Source: Ampullaceana balthica (Eukaryota > Mollusca > Gastropoda > Lymnaeidae). From it: DNA of 64,000 bases. Every line of letters begins with the position of its first letter. Position 1 is the first letter of the stretch. Below the pieces are notes generated by a model. The model was not told where the DNA came from. It made no database searches and saw only the letters and a list, made by a program, of their open reading frames with translations. The stretch lies in contig CALYLW010000010.1 of NCBI GenBank assembly GCA_944989445.1, forward strand, positions 2,441,734 to 2,505,733, written 5' to 3'. This document shows, piece by piece, positions 34,880-45,185 of the stretch. A program made the translations under genes and the position numbers.

Positions 34880-37180
34880 CTCGTCAGAAATGCTTAATTT
34901 TTTTTTATATTTCTTAGTATATTTACTAAAAAATGTTATAAAATAAACTATTATATTTATATATATTTATTTTTGTATATTTACTCCAAAAAATGTAATA
35001 AATAAAACTATTTTCTGGACTTAAACCCGTTTTTGTAAATACGTACAACTCAATTAATAACTTTTTCGTGGCTTACTTCGGCTGTATATGTGGATATGTG
35101 CAATTTACCTAATGTAACTATAAATATCTCTCTAAATGTCTCTAAAAGACAATATCTGGACGATAATACAATCAAAAAAGAAATATAACGTTATTGTCCC
35201 AAAAAATGGATAAAACTCTTTATTGTAACAATAACGAAATATTTAACATATATTCATTGAAAAATGTTTAAAGTATATGAAGACATCAAGGGAAGAAACG
35301 GCTATATGAAATTTGTTAAGTTATCCCTGTATATGATAGAGAATCAAAATAGAAGGCTCTGAATGAGGTTTTATAAAAAAATTATGTTTCTGACACTGAC
35401 AAAATCAAATCACTTTATTTAATTTATAAGAAATCTGTATAATTCTCAACATCAAAACTTGGATATCTCAAAACTACAAAAATGTGAATTAGCCGTTTCT
35501 TCCATTGAGCTCTTCATATATATTGTAATAGGCCACTTTCTTTACGATCTCCAAGTTATGCTCGATGAGTTATCATGATGGCTCAATTTGTACTCGAGAT
35601 TACTTTTATTGTGGTAAGTTTCAGATTGTTCAAGCTGTAATACAACCCATTTCTGTTTTGTTAAAATATCGTTTTATTCATTACGAGCAAAAAAGCCCGT
35701 CCAAGGACGTTCCGCCACCGTTCGGTGGCATGTGGTAACTCCCCTCCAACAGCCGTTTCGACCTGCATACATGTGCATCACGTCAAAAATACTATTCATT
35801 ACAGTTAAAATAAATAACTCGTAAAAACAGAGCTTTTGACTATAAATCCCAACGCGCATAGCTCAAAATAAAGTCTTGGAAGAAATAATACACCAAAAAT
35901 AACTAGTTTTGAACGTCCACGTAAACGTGTTCAATATGATTGGCTGTAGGAGTCAGATGTGTTTGAGGGACCAATCGCTATCGATTACCGCACAGAACAT
36001 AGAATTATATTATATAAGAAGATACGCACAAACAAGAAAATATATTAACTCTCGTTTAACATGTATCACTATGAACTAAATGTTCCACAAAAGTCCATAA
36101 TCAATAACCGTTGTACCAGATTATTTGCGTTTCATTTTCTATTTTCAAATTATTTTAAAACTTATGTTTATTTTGTGTATGTATATAAACATGTGTAACC
36201 TTGTTGTAAAAAAAAATCTAAAACGTTTTTTAAAACTGATTTAAACAGCAATTTACATGTAAAAAAATACACGCTACCAAAAATTTCTAAATATTGTTCA
36301 TTGTATTTGTTCTACTATTAACTGTTTGAAATCATTAATTTTTTATTTAAAAAAATAAAGTTTTGTACAAAAGAGAATTAAATTTACTAATTTATCTGAC
36401 TTGTGAAAACGGACATATGTGTCTTACAATTGAGTGTGTTTTAGTTATGTCAAAGTTGTAGGGTTGGAGGAGAATATCCTTGAACATCAGCAAATATCGG
36501 CAAGGGGATCCACGCATTCAACGTTCAGTGCAAAATCAACTTTTCGATTAATTTTAAACTCATTCAAATTAATAAAAACAATTTAAAATAGCATATTCAA
36601 AATAATAACCAATGTGCTGTTTGCAATGACTACTAGGCTTTTCAAGCACAGTGTGTTTTACATCCATTCATGAGCTACTTAAGTATCGACCAACCAACTG
36701 ATTTTTGGGCGTTAGTGAGAGTGTGGTTACTAATTCAAGCCGACTGACTGTCACAACATACTGATGTTAAGCTCCACACACATGTAACGGGGACAAAATC
36801 AAATCTATCGATATTTTTTGTTCGTTATTGTCCCCTGAAACTATTGTTCAAATCTGACACGTTTGTAATGGCTATGTACATACTGAAACTAAAAAAAGTT
36901 TTTTTTTGTCTCATGTCTTGATTTGTTGACTTTTGTTATTTGACCCAGTTTTATAGTGTACGCCTTGAAAGTTTAGTGCAGCGACGACAATATTTGGTAT
37001 AAATATAAGCGTTGAGAGTTGTGGAGGTACACGCAAGAATTCTTATTGTATCGTCTCTAAAAAAACACAGTGCAATGGAGCTGGAGCTTTACAATGGCAA
37101 GTTTGATTTAAAATTGTGTCAATTATAGTCTTCATTTTACAAAACGTGAAATTTTGGGAAACATTAAGGTACTAGGGGTT
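34880..37180. other. AT-rich intergenic DNA between lectin loci
   Basis: A short direct duplication (TATATTTACT, AAAAAATG and AAATAAA blocks) lies at 34910-35010. A fragment resembling the interior of family B (ATAAAGTCTTGG, TTGAACGTCCACGTAAA) lies at 35868-35940. A TATAAATATAAG motif at about 37000 precedes an ATG at 37076, but no coding exon follows convincingly. Confidence 0.45.
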
Positions 37181-37186
37181 GTAGGG

Positions 37187-37330
37187 TGCCCACGGCGCCC
37201 ACTTTTTTTTTCAAAAGCCGAAGTAACTTATCATTGTTTGATAAATAGGAAATGTTAAACTTCCTGAAATTTACACAAAGTATTTTATAATTGTTTTGGT
37301 AGTTGACGTAATACATTTTTTATGGCGAGT
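37187..37330 (+). repeat. Family D repeat fragment
   Basis: TTTTTCAAAAGCC, TTGTTTGATAAATAGGAAAT and CACAAAGTATTTTATAAT match the interior of the repeat at 32593-33050. Confidence 0.5.
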
Positions 37331-37417
37331 AACATAACACGAAACTAAAATGATTATGATTTTACGTCTATATTTTCAATTTAAAGAAATAAGCTGTTTA
37401 TGATACTTTTCTTTTTT

Positions 37418-37879
37418 AAATCCTTTATATTAACTCGTGGTGTCTGCGGCCGACCGACCGACCTTGCTTGCTTGTCGCCAAAACTTTTGATCGATTTTTA
37501 ACCCACTTGCTCGCAAGATAGCGAGCTGAAATTTTGCAGGCAGTTTCGTACCGATGATAAAAACAATGTATCAAAACTTTCAGATCGATCGCATGTACCG
37601 TAATTAAATTATTGATTTTTTAGATTATTTTATTTATTCCTATGTATCATGCTATTTTTTGAGATAGAGCGTCGCGGTGCGTATTATATTGAACAACCTT
37701 TCTGTCGCGCAATAAGGTGCGTATTTTATTGACAGCTCTTTTTATAAACCTATTCCTGATCGGTGCGCATTATATTAAACACGTTTTACGACACAACTGC
37801 AATTTTGTATTTTTGGATGGTCTTGCGCTGCGTGTTATAATGAACATTCTTTTAGTTACGTCTCGTACATAAAGGATTT
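37418..37879 (+). repeat. Family A MITE-like repeat, complete copy
   Basis: The copy begins AAATCCTTTATATTAACTCG and ends CATAAAGGATTT, giving 11-bp perfect inverted ends. The body contains GTGTCTGC, TGCTCGCAAGATAGCGAGC and four GTGCGTATTATATTGAAC-type motifs spaced through the second half. No ORF is present. Confidence 0.7.
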
Positions 37880-37917
37880 ATAGTCAAAAACTTGGTTTTT
37901 TACGGGTTTTTCTTATT

Positions 37918-38389
37918 AAATCCTTTATATTAACCTCGTGGTGTCTGCTCGCTTGCTTCCCTGAGGCGGTGCCGAAAAAACTTTGGATTGATTTTTAACC
38001 CACTTCCTCGTAAGCTAGCGAGCTGAAATTTTGCAGACAGACTCGTGTTGATGATAAAAATGAGTTATAAAAATTTCAGATAAATCGAATATACCGTAAT
38101 TAAATTAATGAATTTTTAGTTTATTTTATTTATCTCTAAGTAAAATGTTAAATTTTGTTCCTATAGTGTCGTGGTGCGTATTATATTGAACTACCTTTTT
38201 AATACTTTCCTGTGGTGCGATTTGGTGCGAATTATATTGACGTTACTTTTTAAAAATATATTCCCGATCGCTTCGCATTATATTAAACATGTTTTACGAG
38301 ACATAATTTAAATTTTGTATTTTTGGATTGTGTTGCGCTGCGTATTATAATGAACATTCTTTTAGTTGGGTCTGCTATATAAAGGATTT
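37918..38389 (+). repeat. Family A MITE-like repeat, second tandem copy
   Basis: It follows the previous copy after 38 bp in the same orientation, with the same ends and internal motif order. It differs by many substitutions, so the tandem is not a recent duplication. Confidence 0.7.
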
Positions 38390-38532
38390 ATAGTAAAAAA
38401 CTTGGTTTTTACGTTTTTTTTAATTAAATGCTATGGACTGTTGTACTATGTCCCTCAGCGTTACGGCGACAGAGAGTGAGTTGGGCTTTAATATTGTTTA
38501 TATGATGATACATGCTTTTTTCTATAGTTACT

Positions 38533-38592
38533 ATAAAAGACTATAAATCCTTTATGTACGAGCCATAACTAAAAGAATGTTCATTACAATAC
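38533..38592 (-). repeat. Family A terminal fragment
   Basis: AAATCCTTTATGTACGAG, CATAACTAAAAG and AATGTTCATTA are the reverse complement of the element's 3' end. Confidence 0.6.
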
Positions 38593-38661
38593 TTTTAATG
38601 TCTGTTTAAACAATTGTCATCTTTTTTTTTCTCCTTTTTTTTCATTTTGAATTTTTTACAG

Positions 38662-39240
38662 AGAGTTCAGCTTAGGATCGACCACAATAAATGCTATAAA
38701 ATAAATACGACATGTAATACACAAACAAATGTGTGCAATGAAAACGATAAATTTAAGCTGTATTTTAAACTAAAACGAAAATAGACGTTTCGGCTATTGC
38801 CTTCATCAGAACAATAACATAAAATAGGTACTTACATACGTAATATCTACATTATTAAAACATTATATCACAATAAATGCTGAGTACTTCACACGACCCC
38901 TCACTTACACTGACGCTGTGTCAAGCTGCCAGTGTTATGCGCCAATCTCTTCTCTCCAGACAACCCAGTGAAATTATCTACTCTCATTGCATTTGCGACT
39001 CCCAGACATTTTAAGTGGATTGGACTTGATGACATCACTGAAGAAGGAAAATTTGTGTGGGTCAAGATTGGTCAGCAAATTAATGACGTTTGCAAGACAA
39101 ATGGTTTGCAAACTAGCCAGCCAGACAATGGCAATGGGAATGGAGAGCAGGATTGTGTTTTCATAGGCCAAACGACAGACAAATTGGATGACGGAAAATG
39201 TAACGAGACGAAAAGCTATGTTTGCGAGAAGCTACCATAG
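38662..39240 (+). pseudogene. C-type lectin exon disrupted by a retroposon and a frameshift
   Basis: An acceptor (TTTTTTACAG, AG at 38660-38661) starts an exon whose first base completes a split codon, the same phase as the intact lectin exon. The frame reads EFSLGSTTINA to 38695. A 173-bp insert then intervenes, and reading resumes at 38882 with EYFTRPLTYTDAVSSCQC. A one-base shift near 38940 breaks the frame. The other frame continues with ANLFSPDNPVKLS, KWIGLDDITEEGKFVW, QPDNGNG, EQDCV, KLDDGKC and YVCEKLP before TAG. The lectin domain with WIGL and QPD is therefore recognisable but cannot be made from this exon. No PAN exons were found upstream. Confidence 0.8.
38696..38868 (-). mobile_element. 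Retroposon with hammerhead-like core, family C copy 2, in a lectin exon
   Basis: The 173-bp insert is flanked by a perfect 13-bp duplication CACAATAAATGCT (38683-38695 and 38869-38881), the signature of target-primed retroposition. On the minus strand it carries CTGATGAAGGC, AATAGCC and GAAACG (38809-38786). Further on it has ACAGCTTAAATTTATCG and CATTGCACACATTTG, shared with the copies at 28997 and 44985. Confidence 0.85.
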
Positions 39241-39603
39241 ATTATATAAACAAATACTATAAATTAATTGAAACTTTAAGTGATGTTTAAAGAAACATTG
39301 TATTGTGTACAAAAATATAAAATAAGGTGTTTGTTAAAATTGTGTATAGCTATTTTAGATTATTGTAATAATTTGAATAATATTTTTATTAAAACATTTA
39401 AAAATTTGTGTCGAAGAAAAATGGACTCATGGTCGATAATTTATTCAAATTTTCATTTCACAGAATGTTTATTTTTGATTTTTAAGTTTAAATAATGAAA
39501 GAATAATTCAAAATAATAATAAAAAGAAGGGGAAGTATGGTAAAATTTAACTATAAGTTATAAGGAATGGTTTGGCCTCTACGTTGGCCCAGGAGACAAG
39601 TAA
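39241..39603. other. Intergenic before the TIR element
   Basis: AT-rich 3' flank of the broken lectin exon. No clear polyadenylation hexamer near the stop and no gene. Confidence 0.4.
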
Positions 39604-40992
39604 GCTAGCGTTTATAGAGGCCGTGGGTTTCGGGAAATCGCACGCGCGAGTCGACCCGCGCGAACTCGGCGAGGAATGTTTCTATTTTGCTTTGCAGGTG
39701 TTCATAGAGGACGCGGGTGTCTCGAGGCGACAAATTTGCCCACCGGCGCGGGTAATTACCAGAACTAGTTGCTAGTTCTTGTTCCGCGTTGCCGCGCCGG
39801 GACTGTGAATTCAAACAGATGGGCTTTGAATGTTTCTTCAGACTGTTAAATGTTCAATAATTCACCAACCACGACTTCGATTATGTCCATTCACAATATT
39901 AATTCCAGCATCTTGAATAAGTCGTTTAGCTTTTGAGATATCATTTTTGCTTCCAGATAATTCAATAGAATTTCGACCAGATGAGTCACTGTCAGTAGAA
40001 AGCTTTATCTGAAAATCATTGTTTTTATCTATGTCTTTCATTCTGCTTAATACACAACCAATTGTTGTTCCTACTTCAGATGATTTCACACGAATGGTTT
40101 CAGACTCACTAGTACCATCTTTGTCTCTGCTATTATGGTCTTCATTCCTTTTATCATATATGTGATTGTCAATAGTGGCTACAGTGTCACTAGTTTCTAT
40201 TTGTGCTCGATTCAACTTTATTATTTTTCTATCATTCATGTCTTGGTTTTCATTCTTTCTCCATGGCTGATCAAAATTTCTTATTCTGGAATCAAAACTA
40301 TATCTGCCTCTCCATGATCTTCTGCTTTGATTATAATCTCTATATATGGAATTGTGATTATATCTGTCTCTCCATGATTGTCTACTTTCATCATAATCTC
40401 TATGTCTGGAATTATGATTATATTTTTCTCTCCATGCTTGTCTACCTTTGTTTTCAAAGTGATCTTGTCTTGATCTTTCTTCTGTTTTCTTTCTTAAAGG
40501 GCTGCCATTAGGTGACACCCTATTTGGTTGTCCTTTATTGTGGTAACACTGCTTTACCATATGTCCTGGCTTGTTACAGTACCAGCAAATAGTTTGTCTG
40601 TTGCCTTGGTTTGGCAAACTCTGGTTTCTCATACCTTGCCTTTTTTCTTGACTTTTAATTTGTATTGCTGCAAAAATATCTTGTCTTTTGTCCATTTCCA
40701 AAAATTGCAATTATCAAACTCTTCACACCATGAATGGATACAACTTAAGTTCCTTTATTTATAATTCACACTGACACAGTTGTTAATAGTCCATAGCTTT
40801 TTTCTAGTTCAAGGTTATGTTTACAAATATTTCCTGGAATCAACCACACCTGTGAGCTTGGTGACGTAGTTCACTGCGTGTCGTCTGGCTTTTTCACGCT
40901 TTTACTATAAACACCAACCGCGCGAGTGATTAGGCGCGGTTTTCTACCAGCTCGCGGCTACCCGCCTACCCGCCGCCTCTATAAACGTAGCC
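39604..40992 (-). mobile_element. TIR element with zinc-knuckle ORF, copy 1 (family E, TAA target duplication)
   Basis: Read on the minus strand the element starts GGCTACGTTTATAGAGGCGG at 40992 and ends at 39604 with the inverse (GCTAGCGTTTATAGAGGCCG on the plus strand, slightly mutated). TAA lies outside both ends (39601-39603, 40993-40995). The terminal inverted repeats are about 25 bp and subterminal sequences are CpG-rich. The cargo is an intact 282-codon ORF on the minus strand and no transposase. Copy 2 at 61458-63229 is in the opposite orientation. A TAA duplication and GG ends fit PIF/Harbinger, but no Harbinger protein is present. Confidence 0.75.
39862..40710 (-). CDS. Zinc-knuckle/KH-like protein carried by TIR element copy 1
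   Basis: The 282-residue basic protein has, in order, a CCHC zinc knuckle (CWYCNKPGHMVKQC), three 20-residue repeats rich in W, R, Y, N and S (QSWRDRYNHNSIYRDYNQSR type), an acidic/hydrophilic linker, and a C-terminal block. That block (TTIGCVLSRMKD... IELSGSKNDISKAKRLIQDA) resembles a KH RNA-binding domain. The ends RSRGW suggest an RG-type tail. CCHC knuckles occur in retroelement Gag and in host RNA-binding proteins. No capsid region precedes the knuckle and no protease follows. It could be a truncated Gag or a captured host gene. The second copy encodes the same protein with one 20-residue repeat missing and an internal stop. The start could be the ATG at 40710 or the next in-frame ATG five codons on. 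Confidence 0.6.
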   Translation of the reverse strand: MQFLEMDKRQDIFAAIQIKSQEKRQGMRNQSLPNQGNRQTICWYCNKPGHMVKQCYHNKGQPNRVSPNGSPLRKKTEERSRQDHFENKGRQAWREKYNHNSRHRDYDESRQSWRDRYNHNSIYRDYNQSRRSWRGRYSFDSRIRNFDQPWRKNENQDMNDRKIIKLNRAQIETSDTVATIDNHIYDKRNEDHNSRDKDGTSESETIRVKSSEVGTTIGCVLSRMKDIDKNNDFQIKLSTDSDSSGRNSIELSGSKNDISKAKRLIQDAGINIVNGHNRSRGW

Positions 40993-40999
40993 TAAGGTT

Positions 41000-41575
41000 A
41001 GGGAAGCGGCTGCGACTTGAAGCCGACTAACCCCGGCGAAATCGCCAAAAACATATGCACTGGAACCCTCCGGACAACCGGGGGGATGGGCATGGCCTCA
41101 TTGAGAGTCCCGGTTCTGGGTGTGGGAGCAGGCCCATACCCAACAGTGCCCGGCTAGGAATGCCGAAGACAGGAAGACCTTCTGGGCAAGGGACACGGAC
41201 CGTCCTCATTGGGTTGAAGATTTCTGCATAACCACTCTCTATTCTATGGTTCATATATCGAAAAAGCAGGTCCCAGAATGGACCTTCTAAACCCCTGCTC
41301 GGCGGATGGTGGTACGTCGGATGGGTTGGCTACTACTCCTCTTGGGGGCATGTTGACAAACGACAGGCCATGCTCAAGTGGTCAATCGGTGACTGGCCGT
41401 CCTTGTATTGGTGCGAATGGCCATTCTGAACAAGCCCTGGTTGTTTTACAGTTGAATGTCTGTCGCATAAATCAAAAGGCACACAAAGTAACCAAAATAC
41501 TCCACGAACTCAATGTGGATGTTGCATTATTTCAGGAAAAGCTTCTTAAGGGAAAACTCATTTTTATCATCGGCA
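41000..41575 (+). mobile_element. 5' end of a LINE (start of endonuclease ORF)
   Basis: A GC-richer block with GAAGCCGACTAACCCC and CTCTATTCTATGG resembles a LINE 5' leader. The ORF from 41278 encodes a hydrophilic start, then LVVLQLNVCRINQKAHKV and LHELNVDVALFQEKLL. This is the opening of an apurinic-like endonuclease (QLN and the catalytic E in FQE). It stops at the junction with a family A fragment near 41570. It is a different LINE family from 54180-57730. Confidence 0.6.
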
Positions 41576-41697
41576 CGAGTCTGCCTGCCAAATTTCAGCT
41601 CGCTAGCTAACAAGGAAGTGGGTTAAAAATCGATCCAAAGTTTTTTTGGTATTTAAGCAAGGCCTCAGACACAAAGAGTTAATATAAAGGTTTTACA
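41565..41697 (-). repeat. Family A MITE-like fragment
   Basis: GCCTGCCAAATTTCAGCTCG, AAGTGGGTTAAAAATCGATC and GAGTTAATATAAAGG match one end of family A. It truncates the LINE to its left. Confidence 0.6.
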
Positions 41698-42640
41698 AAT
41701 GTCATCTTGTTTAAAAATTAAACCAATCTTAAAAAACAAATAGTTTGTACTGTGTGATAATTAGAGTAATGATTTTTTGTTTCTTTAAATAAAAAATTAT
41801 TTTAATCCTTTAATTTAAAGGTCCCAAATTCAGTTTATTAATTTTATTCAAAAATAAAATAAAAAATTAATTATTCTGCAGCCAAAAAAAATAAAGAATT
41901 TCTTTCTGTCGCTTAAAGTAATATAGCAGAAAGTTTTAAAAATATTATCTAGCTGAGACTCCTGCATCCTTCCCTATTTAGACAGTTATTTCCCTCACAA
42001 AAAAGTCAAGAAATATGAAGTAAAATGAAATGCTGTTGAGATTATAAATGAACTATGTAAGTTATTAAAATGTATTTCTTTTACTACCATATATGCACTT
42101 GAAAACGTGTACACTAAGAAATGACCTTATTCGTTATATCAGCCGCCACAAATGTAAAAAAAAACCAATTAAATTCGCTTACATAAGCTCGAAACATTCC
42201 TAAACGGTAAACACACATTTTGCTGACTTGAAACTCCAAAAAAAATAATCGTGACTAACTGTTTGATTCGAATTAAACTAAATCCAACTCTTTTTAAGTT
42301 ACAACAGGTATTGAGGTTTTCATTAAATCTATTGTCACTGATGAGTAAGATTTGCATTGCAAAAAAAAATAATAAATAAATACATAATAACTCCAAATTA
42401 ATTGAACAATGGCGAACTTTCTTTTATAAGATATAACAAGAATAAATTGGACAACGAACATAATTTAAAAGTTAAATACCAAAAAAAAATAATTAACACT
42501 CTGATTTTAATTTTTCTTGATGTATTTATTAATTTTTTAACTAATAAGCTATGAGTCATGAGTAACGTTTGCATTGAGCGCACCTAGAAAATGGTTTTTA
42601 TTTATCGGATATGTTATAGACGTTGTAGTGATAATTTTTC
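41698..42640. other. AT-rich intergenic DNA
   Basis: Very AT-rich. ORFs are short and featureless. Confidence 0.5.
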
Positions 42641-42867
42641 AGTGGCGTAGCGTGGGTATGTGCCGCCCGGGGCAGAAACCTGGTTTGTCGCGGAAATTAA
42701 GTTGATGCAATAAAGATATAACGAAAAGATCATTTTTATTAGAAAGAAATAAATAATAAGAGACTATAGATTTTTATAATAGAAATAATTACATGTAGAA
42801 AAGCTTTCATAACTTGAAAAATAATGTAAGTTTCTGCTTTTCCTCATGGCACAATCTTTATGTAGAA

Positions 42868-43130
42868 ACTAGTGTGTATCACCCGTCAAAAATGACGGAA
42901 GTTTTAAAAATAAATACACATCAGATTAAAAAATAAGGTAATACAGAACTTTCATTTATTTTATTTATTTTTATTTTATTCATTTATTTCCCTATTGAAC
43001 AATTTTTTACGGCCGTTCCAAAAGAGTTCTTTTTTGGTGCAGTAATTTGGTGCGCTGCTTTCTAAAATTAGTAGCGTCACGGACAGATATGACATACAGA
43101 CATGACAGAAATTGCAAATTATGTATATTT
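42868..43130 (+). repeat. Family D repeat, internally deleted copy
   Basis: It has the head GTATCACCCGTCAAAAATGACG and, after about 150 bp, GGTGCAGTAATTTGGTGCGC then CTAAAATTAGTAGCGTCACG. The order is that of 32593-33050 with the middle removed. Confidence 0.55.
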
Positions 43131-44236
43131 ATGTTGTCAGCACCCTTTTCGACATAACAGGGCTAAACGTCCGCTTTGATCAACAAAAATTCTTTGACTG
43201 GAAGTTTCGATTAAAATGAAAAGTCTTCACATTATATTTTAGCAAATGACAAATCTTCCTCTAAGTAATCCATCACAATATCTGTGAGCAGTCCCTGCAA
43301 AGTATTTTTAGCACTATAATTTGTAAGTAACTTTGGGCAACATTGAGTTTATAAAGACCATGTTTCCAGTTAGTCAACTTTTCAAACTGTCAATTTTTTT
43401 AAAGGACAAACAAAACAAAAAAAGTTCATTGTGGCTTGCAAAATTCCTGCGTCTGTTCGTTTGTTTAGCTTTTCGTCTGCCTCACCAAACGAAAGAGCAA
43501 ATTATTGGCGATGATAATGTCAAACATTCTAACAAGAACTTCTTGCCGCCTTGTTTTTGGTTTCTTTTACATCGTTTTTTAAATCCGATTTCTCATTCCT
43601 TCTATTGTTCTATTTGCAATATAATTTGGTAATGTCAAGCGCTTGTTCATAAGTACATATATTTAATGGATTTTGTTTATGCCTTTTGTTATTACCTTAT
43701 TTCAGCTTTTTGTTCATTTGTTTTAATGATTTAGGAGAATAATCCATTTAAACACGCAGCATTTTTTTCACAATAGCTTACATTCTCGTGGTACCCGTCT
43801 CTGAAGAGTGAGGTCCGTGTCTAATTTGGAGAATGTATTATTAACATGTTGGAAACTCTCAATCTTGCTAATCTGTACGTAAGGACACTTTATTTATATC
43901 AACTACGACCATGAATGTTGTTGAAATTGTTTTGGTTGTACCTGGATTTGAACGGATGCAGCAATTTTCGCTTCTACAAGATGAGCGGGTGGCAAAACAG
44001 CACACCAGTGTCATGTTCTTATATTACTCCAGTCTCTTGGTTTTTCATTTCAGTAGCATTACTGTCAGAAGACTTCAGATTCATTATGGAGTTAACGTTT
44101 TAGCATTAGAAAAGTTTACGTATTTTAATATAATTTCTTCATTTTTAAAATTATTTTTTCCTTCGAGTTTATTTTATTTAAATTTAAACTAATGATTTGT
44201 ATTTCCATAAGCTATTTAACAATGAGGAATTTGCCG
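43131..44236. other. Intergenic, nothing recognised
   Basis: ORFs at 43333-43632 and 43911-44192 show no domain or splice context. Confidence 0.4.
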
Positions 44237-44365
44237 CCCCAGCAAAGTGCCGCTTCAGCAAAGTGCCGCCCGGGGCAATTGATCGGCTCATATTTGAAAC
44301 AAATTATTTGAGTACAGCAATGTTCGCTTTTACAACATGAGCGGCTGTCAAAGTTGCGTTGTCTG

Positions 44366-44439
44366 CTAGTATGATCCGCCTATTACTCTTAGAGTAACAT
44401 TTGCTGGTATGATCCGCCTATTACTCTTAGAGTAACATT
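44366..44439. repeat. Perfect tandem duplication, about 37-bp unit
   Basis: TATGATCCGCCTATTACTCT then TAGAGTAACATTT occurs twice in a row, separated by GCTGG. The identity suggests a recent slip. Confidence 0.8.
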
Positions 44440-44597
44440 TTATCAGCATGAAATTTCAAGGTCATTTCAAGTTAGGTAAATTAAATTTTTTATATCGTTT
44501 GGTAGTTTTAATTTAAGATTCATTTTCACATAATAGTGTTTCAAAAAATAAATTTGCCACAGTGTTGTTTATGTTTAAATGTTGCATTGATGAGCAA

Positions 44598-44599
<2 letters not shown>

Positions 44600-44682
<83 letters not shown>
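44600..44682. repeat. (TA)n microsatellite
   Basis: A TA run with one CA interruption. Confidence 0.9.
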
Positions 44683-44803
44683 TGAGTGTAATATTGTTAT
44701 TTTGTATATTAACTACGTTGTGTTCATTACTTCTGTGGATCTAAATAATTACGTTAATAAACAATCGTCCACAGTTTTGTTGTGTTGTGTTATTCCTGTT
44801 CAG

Positions 44804-44934
44804 CTGACGACATCTTCCGGAGATGTTGACGTCATATTCGTGAAGTCCCACCCCACTCCCTGTGGACCGATTCGTTTAACACCTGGATGGACCGCCCTGT
44901 CTACGTCTTTGTGTGCTTTTAACTGTAGAACGAG
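44804..44934 (+). CDS. Orphan lectin-family exon (first half of PAN/apple-like domain)
   Basis: After a T-rich acceptor (GTTCAG, AG at 44802-44803) the frame reads LTTSSGDVDVIFVKSHPTPC, GPIRLTPGW and LCAFNCRTR, ending at AG then GTAAAC (44935). It aligns residue by residue with the exon at 32042-32201 (FVKSSPNPCGPTRL, CAFNCMTR). It has the same phase-2 ending. No second PAN exon or lectin exon follows before Toll gene 2. It is therefore either the surviving piece of a third lectin gene or the start of a gene whose other exons have diverged. Confidence 0.65.
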
Positions 44935-44984
44935 GTAAACTACGCGCTCAGAAAAAGTGTAGAAGTTTTATTTTTACTAAGAGT

Positions 44985-45185
44985 GAACAAATGACGTATT
45001 TCAAATGCTAAAATACAAAATACACAAACAAATTGTGCATTGAAAACAATAAATTTGAGCTTTATTTTTAGACTGATACGACAGTAAACGTTTCGGCTAA
45101 TGCCTTCATCAGTACAACATAAAATACATTCTTGCAATACTTACATAAGTAATAATAATATTCTTAAAACATATTGTATTTTAAA
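44985..45185 (-). mobile_element. Retroposon with hammerhead-like core, family C copy 3
   Basis: On the minus strand CTGATGAAGGCATTAGCC then GAAACG (45112-45089) is followed by CTGTCGTATCAGTC, AAATAAAGCTCAAATTT and TTTCAATGCACAATTTG. It inserted about 50 bp beyond the orphan lectin exon donor. It extends further at the 3' side than copy 2. The target duplication is not clear. Confidence 0.65.

Larger units (their letters stand above)
42641..44282. mobile_element. Possible hAT-like element or two separate hAT ends
   Basis: CAGTGGCGTAGCGTGGGTAT then GCCGCCCGGGGCAG at 42641 is a typical hAT terminus. GCCGCCCGGGGCAATTG at 44265 looks like the same subterminal motif, but it is in direct orientation and no matching inverted end follows. 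A single element cannot be confirmed. Two related partial copies are equally likely. Confidence 0.3.

Noticed and set aside
34890..35010. A conserved regulatory duplication behind the lectin gene
   Set aside because: It is AT-rich low-complexity sequence with a short direct repeat, indistinguishable from chance slippage.
36995..37140. TATA-like motif and ATG as promoter and first exon of a lectin gene
   Set aside because: The ORF is short, no signal peptide is encoded, and no phase-compatible donor could be matched to the next exon.
40135..40764. Plus-strand ORFs over the zinc-knuckle gene
   Set aside because: They mirror the minus-strand ORF, and the same shadows appear on the opposite strand of copy 2.
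42641..44282. One complete hAT element
   Set aside because: The two GCCGCCCGGGGC motifs are in direct orientation and no inverted end or target duplication was found. It is kept only as a low-confidence pair of ends.
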